Notes under the pieces: generated by a model
What the model was told of the DNA's origin: nothing
What the model saw: only the letters and a program-made list of their open reading frames with translations
The model's database searches: none
Made by a program: the position numbers and the translations under genes
Shown here: one piece after another, positions 53,422 to 63,500 of the stretch
How the letters are laid out: every line of letters starts with the position of its first letter
Position numbering within the stretch: position 1 is the stretch's first letter
From: Levilactobacillus fuyuanensis
GTDB taxonomy: Bacteria; Bacillota; Bacilli; Lactobacillales; Lactobacillaceae
Assembly (NCBI RefSeq): GCF_003946395.1
Contig: NZ_RHNZ01000004.1
Span: 124,001-188,000 of the forward strand
Direction of reading: 5' to 3'
DNA length: 64,000 bases

Positions 53422-54978
53422 TTGGCAAACGTTGATATGTCCAAATTCGATAAGATTATCGTCTTGGACTTCGGAAGTCAATATAATCAATTGATTACGC
53501 GCCGGATTCGTGACATGGGCGTTTACTCTGAATTGAAGGCGCACACCATGAGTGCGGCCGAAATCAAGGCTTGGGGCCCCAAGGGGATTATCTTCTCCGG
53601 GGGACCAAACAGCGTGTACGACAGCAGTGCGTTTAACGTTGACCCTGAGATCTTCGAGTTAGGGATTCCGATTCTGGGAATCTGTTATGGGATGCAACTG
53701 ATGGCCCACAGTTTGACTGGTGGGAAGGTTGAATCTGCTGACAACCGTGAATATGGACGGGCGGACATCACCGTACTGAGCGATGACGCAAAACTATTCA
53801 AGGGCACGCCGAAGACCCAGACGGTGTGGATGAGCCACGGTGACTTGGTGACCCAAGTGCCCGATGGCTTCGAACGTGTCGCAACGAGCGAAAACTGCCC
53901 GATCTCTGCCATGCAAGACGTTGACCGGAACTTCTACGGGATTCAATTCCACGCGGAAGTGCGTAACACGACATACGGTAATGACATTCTGAAGCACTTT
54001 GCTTTCGATGTCTGTGGTGCAGAATCCAACTGGTCGATGGATGACTTCATTGATCTGCAGATCGAGCACATCCGTGAGATGGTCGGCGACAAGCAGGTCT
54101 TGTTAGGCTTATCCGGTGGGGTAGATTCCTCCGTGGTCGGCGTGCTCTTGCACAAGGCAATTGGGTCGCAGCTGACCAGTATCTTCGTGGATCACGGCCT
54201 GTTGCGGAAGGGTGAAGCCAAGCAAGTTATGGACAGCCTGGAAGGGAAATTCGGTCTGAACATCGTTAAAGTCGATGCTCAGGACCGGTTCCTCGGCAAG
54301 CTGGCCGGCGTCACTGAACCCGAAAAGAAACGTAAGATTATCGGTAACGAGTTCATTCAAGTCTTTAACGACGAAGCGCAAAAGCTCGATGGGATCGACT
54401 TCCTGGCACAAGGGACGTTGTATACCGACGTGATTGAAAGTGGAACCGACACGGCGCAGACGATTAAGTCTCACCATAACGTGGGTGGTTTGCCGGAAGA
54501 CATGCACTTCCAGTTGATCGAACCATTGCGTTCATTGTTCAAGGATGAAGCCCGTGAGTTGGGTGAAAAGTTGGGGATGCCTAGCGACCTCGTGTGGCGG
54601 CAACCATTCCCTGGTCCCGGTTTAGGGATTCGGGTCCTTGGCGAAATCACGCCAGAGAAGTTACAAATCGTCCGCGATAGTGACTTGATTCTGCGTGAGG
54701 AAATCAAGAAGGCCGGCCTCGACCGCGATATTTGGCAATACTTTACGGTCTTACCAAACATCAAGAGTGTCGGTGTCATGGGTGACGGCCGGACCTACGA
54801 CTACGCCGTGGGTATCCGGGCCGTAACGTCGATCGACGGGATGACCGCCGATTTCGCCCGTATTCCATGGGACGTGCTGCAGGAGATCTCTGTCCGCATC
54901 GTAAACGAAGTGGATCACGTAAACCGTATCCTGTATGATGTGACGAGTAAGCCGCCTTCGACAATTGAGTGGGAATAA
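53422..54978 (+). CDS. guaA: GMP synthase (glutamine-hydrolysing)
   Basis: About 518 residues from a TTG at 53422, with AAAGGG 8 nt upstream; a GTG at 53413 abuts the ribosome site. N-terminal class I glutamine amidotransferase with nucleophile Cys in GICYGMQLM and FHAE, followed by the ATP pyrophosphatase domain with the P-loop LSGGVDSSV and the C-terminal dimerisation domain ending PPSTIEWE, as in all GuaA proteins. Converts XMP to GMP. Confidence 0.95.
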   Translation: MANVDMSKFDKIIVLDFGSQYNQLITRRIRDMGVYSELKAHTMSAAEIKAWGPKGIIFSGGPNSVYDSSAFNVDPEIFELGIPILGICYGMQLMAHSLTGGKVESADNREYGRADITVLSDDAKLFKGTPKTQTVWMSHGDLVTQVPDGFERVATSENCPISAMQDVDRNFYGIQFHAEVRNTTYGNDILKHFAFDVCGAESNWSMDDFIDLQIEHIREMVGDKQVLLGLSGGVDSSVVGVLLHKAIGSQLTSIFVDHGLLRKGEAKQVMDSLEGKFGLNIVKVDAQDRFLGKLAGVTEPEKKRKIIGNEFIQVFNDEAQKLDGIDFLAQGTLYTDVIESGTDTAQTIKSHHNVGGLPEDMHFQLIEPLRSLFKDEARELGEKLGMPSDLVWRQPFPGPGLGIRVLGEITPEKLQIVRDSDLILREEIKKAGLDRDIWQYFTVLPNIKSVGVMGDGRTYDYAVGIRAVTSIDGMTADFARIPWDVLQEISVRIVNEVDHVNRILYDVTSKPPSTIEWE

Positions 54979-55096
54979 TTCCCATGACTTAGTTGAGTGA
55001 AAATGCCGACAATACGGCATTTATTAAGAACACTGCAAGTCGAATTTAGCTTAAAATCAAATAGTTCCCTACCAGAAACTTTGGTAATGGATACTG

Positions 55097-55141
55097 AAAA
55101 GGACAGCTACTGCCGAGAAATTGGCTAGCAGCTGTCCTTTT
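55097..55141 (+). terminator. intrinsic terminator of guaA
   Basis: AAAAGGACAGCT pairs perfectly with AGCTGTCCTTTT, followed by AATTT. The 118 nt after the guaA stop contain only this stem. Confidence 0.85.
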
Positions 55142-55268
55142 AATTTCTTATAGTTGCATTAGAACTTGACACACATGTTAAAATTGATTTACTAAAACAA
55201 GTTTAATGCCACACCTACAAATTAATTTTCACTTACATACAAGCCTGTTTTTTATTTAGTAGCGGCGT

Positions 55269-55312
55269 TAAGCTAGCTTTAACCAATTCGGTTGAGGCTA
55301 GCTTATTTTTTT
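55269..55312 (+). terminator. terminator-like stem directly before a small ORF
   Basis: TAAGCTAGC pairs with GCTAGCTTA, followed by seven T; the ribosome site of the next ORF (AGGGGTGA) starts right after the T-run. A TTGACA with TTACTA 17 bp later lies upstream (about 55167-55195), so this could be a regulated attenuator. Confidence 0.6.
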
Positions 55313-55327
55313 AGGGGTGAATGGCGT

Positions 55328-55555
55328 ATGGAAAAAGTAGAGAATCCGTTGTTGAGTCGATTACAGTTGTTGCAAGATTTGAAGTTTCTGATTGACCAGG
55401 GGTCGGACCACCGGATTGATTACAGAAGATTTCGTATTTTTGAAATTAAGCTACCGACTAGTGATATTGATTTAGTGGCCGAGTATCAAGCTTATGCGGG
55501 TCAGTATACGCTGGCCGAAATCGCAAATCTAATTGTAAAGAAGTACCAACTATAG
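55328..55555 (+). CDS. small protein of unknown function
   Basis: 75 residues from the ATG at 55328 (AGGGGTGA just upstream). Predicted mostly helical, charged, no membrane segment; no family recognised. It ends by overlapping the stop of the convergent Xre regulator gene by 6 bp. Sits directly behind a terminator-like hairpin. Confidence 0.5.
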   Translation: MEKVENPLLSRLQLLQDLKFLIDQGSDHRIDYRRFRIFEIKLPTSDIDLVAEYQAYAGQYTLAEIANLIVKKYQL

Positions 55556-55861
55556 TTTTAAAATTTTTAAGATACTTTCTGAGACAATTTCACGTTGATT
55601 CTCTGGCAGGGACTTTAGGTAGGCAATTAATTCTAAAGTGTGGATTCCAGTCAGTGATTCATCTGTGAAGAAGTCACTTAGCTTTAGGTTGAGAGCCGAT
55701 GCAATGGACTGTAGCTTCTTGAGACTTATATTCTCGAATTCTCCGCGCTCTATTCGCGATATTAGGCTAACGGAAACGCCAGCTTTTTCAGCTAACTTTT
55801 CAATGGTCAAATCTAATGCTCGTCGTTTCTGACTCACCAGTTTACTAATTGCGTTTTGCAT
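55550..55861 (-). CDS. Xre-family helix-turn-helix transcriptional regulator
   Basis: 103 residues from the ATG at 55861 (GGAGAG 9 nt upstream). The HTH domain (about 5-62) reads QKRRALDLTIEKLAEKAGVS then VSLISRIERGEFENISLKKL, a standard Xre/Cro fold. The short C-terminal helix (about 70-103) probably mediates dimerisation. It is divergent from the membrane-protein gene at 56043 and a likely regulator of it. AT-rich compared with the surroundings. Confidence 0.87.
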   Translation of the reverse strand: MQNAISKLVSQKRRALDLTIEKLAEKAGVSVSLISRIERGEFENISLKKLQSIASALNLKLSDFFTDESLTGIHTLELIAYLKSLPENQREIVSESILKILKL

Positions 55862-56042
55862 AGTTGGCATCTCTCCTATCATGGCATCAAAACTAACCAT
55901 AATGGAGTCTTTATATCATTGACAGAGAAAAAAAGACCTTTTTATTTAGAAAAGAGGGAAAATAATACCTATTTGATGTATATTAGACTATAAAGCTACT
56001 TATATTTACGTAAGTGGCAAATTATCAATGAGGAGGAGCTTC

Positions 56043-56603
56043 ATGATTCAAAAAATATTAGACATTTTCAAACAGGAATTTTTCGCCCTGAACATGCGGT
56101 TTTGGGCAACGCGTTACGCGATTTCAATTGGTACTGCCATCGCATGGTTTTACTTCGGTAAGCAAGCCTTTCTGGGTGGTCAGCTGCCGGGCTACTTTAT
56201 CTTCTTCGGCATTCAGGCCGCAATATTTTATCCGATTGCGAACGGGTTTCTTGTGATATACGAGTGGGAGCACGGTCGACAGGCTAAGGGGATTTTTGAT
56301 AATTACTCTGAGATGCAAGCAGCTGACTATAGAAAAGCTCAGTTTCGAGCTGTTCGATTGGTCAACTCCAATTTCAGAAACAACGATCACTCCTTCGGCG
56401 AAACTAAAAATGCCATTAAAAGCGATGCGGCAGGCATGAAAATGATGTTTAAATTTTTCGGCCATGTGATCTTATGGGTACTTGCTCTATTCTTCACCAT
56501 TGTTGGGATTGGGCGGTACTTAGTAACGTTGAAGCCAGAAAATTATTCATTCAATTATAGCGAAGATGGGACATATACCGGCGATTCAAATACTGAAAAT
56601 TAA
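56043..56603 (+). CDS. small integral membrane protein of unknown function
   Basis: 186 residues from the ATG at 56043, preceded by GAGGAGG. Three to four hydrophobic segments (about 18-36, 42-65 and 139-162) with a positively charged loop between; no family recognised. It has the size and setting (divergent Xre regulator, AT-rich DNA, followed by secreted proteins) often seen for lactobacillar accessory membrane proteins. Two further genes follow closely on the same strand. Confidence 0.65.
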   Translation: MIQKILDIFKQEFFALNMRFWATRYAISIGTAIAWFYFGKQAFLGGQLPGYFIFFGIQAAIFYPIANGFLVIYEWEHGRQAKGIFDNYSEMQAADYRKAQFRAVRLVNSNFRNNDHSFGETKNAIKSDAAGMKMMFKFFGHVILWVLALFFTIVGIGRYLVTLKPENYSFNYSEDGTYTGDSNTEN

Positions 56604-56624
56604 TTATTGTAGGAGACGAAATTT

Positions 56625-57056
56625 ATGAAGAAAAGATTTTATGCAATGATTCTTGCTATCACACTAGTTGTTATGGGAGCCGGTCTACTGGGATCACCAG
56701 TGAAAGCATCGGCATCAGTTAAGTGGCAATTTGGAACTCCAAAAAAGGTTAGAGGTCTGTTTCGTACGAAACCAGTCAAAAACCATTACAACGAGCTCAA
56801 TATTGCCCCCAACGTCGTGTTCAACGAGATTCGAAAACCCCACTGGCCCGCCGAAAAAAGCGGGAAAATCACTTTGCTGCTGATGTGGCGGGTGCCATCT
56901 CGCAAGCTTAGCGCACATCTTTATCAAATCAAAAGCGTTACCCGGAATGGCAAGCATGTTCGCTATTACATCAAAACGTTTAGTCATAATCGCTTGAAGA
57001 TTTCGAAAACCACGGCATTTGCGCACAAGCCTTACTATCACAGAGTTAAGAATTAG
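56625..57056 (+). CDS. small secreted basic protein, unknown function
   Basis: 143 residues with a clear signal peptide (basic start, hydrophobic core to about 25, cleavage likely after AS-A near 30). The mature part is rich in Lys, Arg and aromatic residues. No motif recognised. AGGAGA site; 21 bp behind the membrane-protein gene. Confidence 0.6.
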   Translation: MKKRFYAMILAITLVVMGAGLLGSPVKASASVKWQFGTPKKVRGLFRTKPVKNHYNELNIAPNVVFNEIRKPHWPAEKSGKITLLLMWRVPSRKLSAHLYQIKSVTRNGKHVRYYIKTFSHNRLKISKTTAFAHKPYYHRVKN

Positions 57057-57101
57057 TCATTCGGTGAATGATGATAGCAACAGTTTTAGGAGGAACCAGC
57101 A

Positions 57102-57947
57102 ATGAAATTTAACTGGATAAGCAAAGCGACAACAATTTTACTTAGCAGCATTTTAGTAGGGGGAATCGTTACCACCACCGTTCCCATGTTCACACCCGAA
57201 GCGCAAGCCTATAACAATGAAGACGCGCCAATTAGTTATCAAGTTTTTAAGAATGACGAAAATAGCGTTAAACAGATTGTTAAAAAGGCCAGTCCTAAAG
57301 TAAAGCAACAACTCAATGCCGCCTTCTTTAAGCGCATGGCGCAAAAGCCCGTCAATGCGTATGGCAGTTCAATATCAGCATATTTTTCACAAGTCATGCA
57401 TGTCCTGACAACCCATGCGGTCAGTGAGCTTGGTCGTAAAGGCCAGGTAACACCAGCATTTAAGCAGGACTATCGGGCAATGTTGGCTGTTTACGATCAG
57501 TTTAAGGGCCGCTTAGACACGGATTACCAGAATTCTGTCAATGATGAGATTGATGAAGCTGATCAACAGATTAGCAAGAACAAAGTTGATCCGGACAGCA
57601 TTAGTGATGTTGGTGACTATTTCATTCAGTACTTTGAAACCAACATTCGGCCAACTAAGATCACTGGCGTTCCAAGCGTTAAGAGCAAGATTACTAAATT
57701 GACCGCTAAAAAGACGTCCTCTAAGAAGTACGTTAAAGTTACGGGGACTGTGAAATTAGGCAAAAAGGCGAACTACGCTCGGATCAAGACGTATAAGGGA
57801 ACCAGCTATGCCAAGCTAAAGGGTTCACGCAGTTTCAATAAAAAGCTTTACGCTCCTAAAGCAAAGAAAGTCAGTGCCACCGTTGGATATTACTCACATG
57901 GGCACTTTTCAGGGGTGACACCTGCTAAGACGGTCCACGTTAAATAG
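57102..57947 (+). CDS. secreted protein with helical and Ig-like domains, unknown function
   Basis: 281 residues. Signal peptide to about 37 (PEAQA). A helical domain (about 45-190) is followed by a Lys/Thr/Tyr-rich beta domain (about 195-281; KYVKVTGTVKLGKKANYARI) resembling the Ig-like region of the protein at 15817. No sorting motif. AGGAGGA ribosome site. AT-rich, part of the same cluster as its neighbours. Confidence 0.65.
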   Translation: MKFNWISKATTILLSSILVGGIVTTTVPMFTPEAQAYNNEDAPISYQVFKNDENSVKQIVKKASPKVKQQLNAAFFKRMAQKPVNAYGSSISAYFSQVMHVLTTHAVSELGRKGQVTPAFKQDYRAMLAVYDQFKGRLDTDYQNSVNDEIDEADQQISKNKVDPDSISDVGDYFIQYFETNIRPTKITGVPSVKSKITKLTAKKTSSKKYVKVTGTVKLGKKANYARIKTYKGTSYAKLKGSRSFNKKLYAPKAKKVSATVGYYSHGHFSGVTPAKTVHVK

Positions 57948-57997
57948 CCTTAAAGCATTTGGCTTAATAACTAAATAAATATGGAGGTGAAAATACC

Positions 57998-58969
57998 GTG
58001 AACCGACTTATAGCAGGTTTGGCCGTTGCTGGGCTGGGCTTCTTCCTGGGTGCCGTCCCCAGCGGCGTGGTCCACGCGGCAACGGCAACATCGACCGCTT
58101 CATCAACGACGACTAAGACGAGCACAGCAACGGCAGGGGAAGAGGCCACTTCGTCTGCATCAGTTAGCTCATCCTCTTCATCAACAGAATCAACGCCCAA
58201 ACCTAAGCCCAAGCCACAAGTGACTTACCGCAAAGTCATCAGCCAGAAAAAGGTGAACTACTACACCAAGATCGGTACCAACCGCAAGCATAACTACAAG
58301 GTGTACCAAACGGGTGGTGCTAAGTCTTCAGCTAGGAATGTGAAGGCTATTTCGACCGGACGGCACTACGCGACTAAAAAGGTCCACATTACCCGTGAAG
58401 AAAAGATGGGCGATGGGACCTGGTTGAAATTTACTTACAAGCACACGCAAACAGGGTGGATTCACCGCAACGGGACCGTCAAGTCCTACCGGTGGCTCAA
58501 CGTCCCCTTGATTGCGCAACGGCCTGAACTCCCAACCGGCTGTGAGATTACGGCGACGACCATGATGCTCCAGTACGCTGGGGCGAAAGTCACCAAGAAG
58601 TCGCTGGCCAAAGAGATGCCGCGGAGTTCGAATCCTAACAAGGGCTTCGTTGGGAGTCCCTATTCGAAGACCGGTTGGTGGATCTATCCCAAGGGCCTCG
58701 TGAAGACCGTCAGACATCATCTCGGTTCAGCTACAGATATGACCGGGGCTTCGTTTAACATGATGAAGGCCAAAATCAATCACGGCCATCCCGTCGTTAT
58801 CTGGGTCGCTGGTGTCGATGGCTTTGTGAACCATGCTGTCACGCTTTCTGGCTACAGTAGCACGCGGGCTTACTACAACGATCCGTGGACCAAGCGGAAA
58901 ACAAGCATGAGCTTAGCTAGCCTGCACAATCATCGGAAACACGATGCGTATCGGGCGCTGAGCTATTAA
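57998..58969 (+). CDS. secreted C39-like cysteine peptidase family protein
   Basis: 323 residues from a GTG behind GGAGGTG. Signal peptide (about 1-27), a Ser/Thr linker, a region with SH3-like tandem strands (about 75-165), then the Peptidase_C39-like domain: catalytic Cys in ELPTGCEITATTM, His in GFVNHAVTLSGY and Asp in YYNDPW. Such proteins are found at the lactobacillar cell wall; substrate unknown. Confidence 0.82.
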   Translation: MNRLIAGLAVAGLGFFLGAVPSGVVHAATATSTASSTTTKTSTATAGEEATSSASVSSSSSSTESTPKPKPKPQVTYRKVISQKKVNYYTKIGTNRKHNYKVYQTGGAKSSARNVKAISTGRHYATKKVHITREEKMGDGTWLKFTYKHTQTGWIHRNGTVKSYRWLNVPLIAQRPELPTGCEITATTMMLQYAGAKVTKKSLAKEMPRSSNPNKGFVGSPYSKTGWWIYPKGLVKTVRHHLGSATDMTGASFNMMKAKINHGHPVVIWVAGVDGFVNHAVTLSGYSSTRAYYNDPWTKRKTSMSLASLHNHRKHDAYRALSY

Positions 58970-59010
58970 TCAAGTATTCATTAACTAAATTTACAAAGGA
59001 GAAAAATATA

Positions 59011-60048
59011 ATGAAGAAACAATGGCTATCTACAATACTCGTCATTGCCGGTCTAAGTAGTGTTGGTATGACGACCTCCGCACAAGCTAAGACCAGTTAC
59101 TACACTACCAATCCTGGCATTATCCGGGTCAAGAAGACGGTCGCCTACTACAAGGACGCCGCTAAGAAGCATCATGCGGCGACGGTTCACAAGGACCACT
59201 ACGCTAAGATTTCCAAAGTGGTCACGGCCAAGGGGCACGCGCCAGTGTTAAAGACTAACACCGGCAAATACGTCACTGCCAACAAGACATTTGTTGCCAA
59301 GACGAAGGGCTACCAAAACCCAAAGAAGTATTATCAGGTCAACTACACGCAGATCAAGCCTTACGGTAAGGTCGGTTACACCGTTAAGCGTGGTTACGAA
59401 GGTATTAAGACTTGGAAGATCATGCGGCGTTTAGGAACGGCCAACGGTTATAACAAATATAATTCTGCGACCTACTACGCTGTCAAAAACTTTCAACGTA
59501 AGCACCACCTGAAAGCTACCGGGAACGTCAATGAAAAAACATGGGTTAAGTTAGGCTTCTCTAAGTCCAGCTGGAAGAGCATTGATTCATACGTAGCACC
59601 ACTGGGTGCGCACGCCTGGAACAGTCGTTCAGCCCATATCGAAGCGATGATTAAGCAAGCCTACAAGTACAAGGGCAATCCTTACTTAGTTGGTTCTTCA
59701 TCTAAGACTATCTATGGGACGGACTGTTCTGGCCTGGTTATGCAGTCACTGTACGCTGGTGGGATCAACACTAAGCCTATCAGTGCCATTCATCATGCTT
59801 ACCCAGGTAACGAGTGGAATTCACGTAACTTGTGGGCTAGCAAGAAGTTTCAACACGTGGCTTACAGTCACAAGAAGCGTGGCGACTTAGTCTTCTATTA
59901 CCAACCAGGCACCCATACGATTTGGCACGTTGCCATTTACTTAGGTAAGGGCAAGGTTATCGAAAGCTGGCCACCACGAATCATGGTTCAACCAATCAAG
60001 AACGGTCAACGCTCTGACGTGGCTGGAATCGCGCGTGTGTTCCACTAA
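59011..60048 (+). CDS. secreted NlpC/P60 cell-wall hydrolase with peptidoglycan-binding domain
   Basis: 345 residues. Signal peptide (about 1-26), a beta-rich SLAP/SH3-like N-terminal part, a peptidoglycan-binding module (about 140-185; TYYAVKNFQRKHHLKATGNV) and a C-terminal NlpC/P60 domain with catalytic Cys in YGTDCSGLVMQSLY, His in TIWHVAIYLG and a further polar residue. It would cleave peptide stems of peptidoglycan. Strong AAAGGAG site; terminator at 60112-60149. Probably in one transcript with the C39 protein. Confidence 0.88.
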   Translation: MKKQWLSTILVIAGLSSVGMTTSAQAKTSYYTTNPGIIRVKKTVAYYKDAAKKHHAATVHKDHYAKISKVVTAKGHAPVLKTNTGKYVTANKTFVAKTKGYQNPKKYYQVNYTQIKPYGKVGYTVKRGYEGIKTWKIMRRLGTANGYNKYNSATYYAVKNFQRKHHLKATGNVNEKTWVKLGFSKSSWKSIDSYVAPLGAHAWNSRSAHIEAMIKQAYKYKGNPYLVGSSSKTIYGTDCSGLVMQSLYAGGINTKPISAIHHAYPGNEWNSRNLWASKKFQHVAYSHKKRGDLVFYYQPGTHTIWHVAIYLGKGKVIESWPPRIMVQPIKNGQRSDVAGIARVFH

Positions 60049-60111
60049 TTTTTAAATGTTTCAATGCTCATAATTAAGGACTCTCTGTGAGTGTTAATAG
60101 AAAGACTTTGG

Positions 60112-60149
60112 GAGGTCCAATTCATTTACGAATTGGGCCTCTTCTTTTT
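60112..60149 (+). terminator. intrinsic terminator of the NlpC/P60 gene
   Basis: GAGGTCCAATTC pairs with GAATTGGGCCTC, followed by TTCTTTTTG. The region 60150-60434 beyond shows no gene. Confidence 0.85.
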
Positions 60150-60434
60150 GCGTTGATGAGGGATACAGCCAGTGAATATGTCTTAGCGGTTGCCCCAGCT
60201 TGAAAGAAATGATTGTATTCGCGACGTTTAACTTTGGTGTCATCGTTAGTTCTTTTAACAATCATTGCTAATGCCGATGAAGTGTTTAAATAGTGTATGA
60301 ACTAGTGAAAAATTCGATTGATTTGTCATGCATTTAAAGAAGCTGAACTTAAAAACACAATTATTATAAAGCTTGTTATATCAACGCTTATGTACACGTT
60401 AGGGAACACTTGCACACCAAAAAAATTCATGCCG

Positions 60435-60463
60435 TTGACTGTTTCTCACAATATAGCTATAAT
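60435..60463 (+). promoter_or_regulatory. promoter of the large surface protein gene
   Basis: TTGACT and TATAAT separated by 17 bp, near consensus; leader of about 90 nt. Confidence 0.78.
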
Positions 60464-60558
60464 GGACAATAAATAGAGCTTATAGAATAACAATATGCGG
60501 TATAAGTTCGGCGTTGAATTATCTGATTTTTGGTCATTGTTAATGAGGGGGACCAATC

Positions 60559-63500
60559 ATGAAGGATTTTGAACGGAAAACACATTATAAGATGTACAAG
60601 TCACATAAGGGCTGGCTGGTAGCCGGCATTACGGTAACCAGTATGGCAGTTGGGATTATTGCGGGCCCACAAGCCATGCAGACAGCACAGGCGGATGGCA
60701 ACGTACCACCAACGGAAAACGTTGAACAGGGTCAGCCAGCAAGTGAGAAATCAGAAGTACCTCTGAAAACAGCCGGGGCTGGTGAGCAAGAGCAACAAGA
60801 ACAACAGGAACAACAAGAGCAACAGAAACAAGAGCAACAAGGACAACAGCAAGAGGAACAACAGCAGCAAGAGCAACAACAGCAGCAAGAGCAACAACAG
60901 CAGCAAGAGCAACAGAAACAAGAACAACAAGAACAACAGCAGGAACAACCTGGGGAAGGGGCTAATGAGGACTCTCTAAAGCAAGAGAAATCACAGCAAT
61001 ATCCAGCTCGGAATGTAAGGGATAAGATCACCAGGGATATGCCAACCGCACCAGAAAAAGGAAGTCTAGATGTCACAAAAGATGCGACAACACCAGCGCC
61101 AGCTAATGTTCAGACGGGAATCACGGTTCAGAATCCAGATGACTTGACGGATAAGGTCACGGGCCAACCAGTGTTCAATGTCAGCAAGACTCAGCGGCTG
61201 CAATATACTTATGATCACTCGGACGCTAACGGAGTCAGCACTGATCTTCGTGTGGTAGATGGTTATAGTGACAAGTATCAGGCGCAAGGAGCTGGGACAT
61301 GGCTAGGCGAGACTTACGCCAATAACATTGCGCAGGATGCCAAGGGAATGGATATGAATTCGCCACTACAATACAGTGATGGTACGCATCCGCTCTACAT
61401 TGACGAATGGATGCCTGATTATGGCCTACAGTACTTTATTTGGCAAAGTAATTTTGCTAAGCAGTTCGCAACAATAGCCGATTTCAGGAATGATTTTACG
61501 AAGGCTGATCTCGCAACGGTCACGAGCATCTATTCGGACAAAGCGATGCAGGCAGCAAATAGTAGTAATCAGGCAACATTGTACTACAATGCGTTGATGT
61601 CCATGACGACGCTAGAAGGTCTTCAGAACGCTACGAATCTCCAAAGCCTGTATCTTTACCCCAATATGGATGTTAGCAATGTCGCGTTGGGTAATTATAT
61701 GCAATCTGGGAATTTATGGGACATTCGGGCGTTAAGCAACTTGAACAAGTTACAGAGTGTTAACGTGACACTATTCTCCGTGAATGATATTTCTGCGCTG
61801 AGCAATAAGGAGCAGTTGACGACTGTCGACATGGCCTACAATCAGATTACGGATATCTCACCACTAGCCACAGATAAGAACTTGGTCATCAAGACGGGGA
61901 CACATCTGTTTAATCAACACATCTTACTGGAACCAATCACCGTTAGCACGGCGCTTGGCAAGGGCCAGAACGTTACGGCTGATGGTACTTTGAGTTACAC
62001 GACGCCATCATTTATCATCAAGGACTTGTCCGCAGCCAACTTGCCAGTTAAGGCGTTTGATAATGCTGATGGAGCGATATATCCATCCTTATTCCCATCC
62101 AGTGCCGATGCCGGGAACATCAATAGCAATACTCTGAACTGGTACAATTTGCTTGCCGGCACGAGTGCTAACTATGGGAGTCTGTCCACCACATGGGCCG
62201 ATCCAAACAGTGACTTCGCCGGTTACGTCATTCAGCCGTATGAGATGGCCGAAAATGTCAGTGATTTAAACGTCAACATTCAGCTGCTTCAAGCCGACGG
62301 ACAACAACTTAACTTGGCACCCGCAACGCTGATCTCGGGCGATGTGGGTTCCGATGTCGACGTGCAAGCTAATGCCACGGTCATGACTTTCCTGAACCAG
62401 CAGCTTGCCAAGGGGTACACCTTCTTTGGCCTGATTCTGGATGGTACGGGTCTGTACTCTGATTGGGTGGCCGACAATGGCAAGGCGACTGCTCAACCAA
62501 GCTGGATCACGACTTTGACGGATGCTTCTAAGACCTGGACGATCCTGTTCTACAAGGACGTCTTGCCTTGGAATGTCTCCGTTGGTTACGGGACTAAGGA
62601 TGCCGCTGGTAACTTTACGCCAATCACCACTGAAGATGGGTCGCCAGTTACCGACACCTACAACGGGACGTCAGACGCTCAGGTTGCCTTGAATGGCTAT
62701 CAGAAAGACTTCCCAGACTACGTTTACACCGGTGCTGAAACCAGCGTGGATGGCAAGACCTGGACCGATATCAGTCAGTCAACCGACATTCCATTCGCTG
62801 GGGTTAAACAAGCCATCCGCATGGTTTACGCCAACGCCAAGCGCGCTACCGTTACCATCAAGGATGCCACGACGGGTAAGACTGTTCAAACGTTAGACTA
62901 CATGACTAATCCCGAACTGCGGGGCGCCATTGGGTCGATCAGTGACTTTGACTCCGCTTCTGTGATTGCGCCAGCCGTGGCTAAAGGCTACAAGCTGGTC
63001 AGTGATACTACTAAGAATGCCGATGGCACCAGCGCGATTGTCTTTGGCAAGGATGCCGACACAAATCTCGACTTTACGATTACGTTAGCACACGACTTTA
63101 AGACGACGGAAAAGGCCGTTACTGAAACGATTACCTACCAGGATCAGCAGCAGAAGCAGGTCGCCGCTCCGGTGACGAAGACCATGACCTTTGCTACGGT
63201 AACTGATCAAGTCACCCAAGACGCTGTGACCTACAGCAATCTGGCTGCCACGGGCACGCCAGAATTGGACGTTACCGGTCAGCCAACCGATACCAATTGG
63301 ACCGTCTACAAGGACGGTGATCAATTAGCATTCGCTGCCGTTAATAATCCAACCGTAGCGGGGATGCACGTTGTTTCAACGACTGACCCAGCCAATGATC
63401 TGACGCAGACTGCAGCGCAGACCGTCACGTCGGATAGTGCCGACGTGGCCGTCGTCGTGACCTATGCGGCGGATGCTACGACCGGTGGCGGCGGTAACGG

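Noticed and set aside
60732-61076. Cys-rich minus-strand frame opposite the Gln tract
   Set aside because: It is the antisense of CAA/CAG triplets, not a protein-like sequence with its own start signals.
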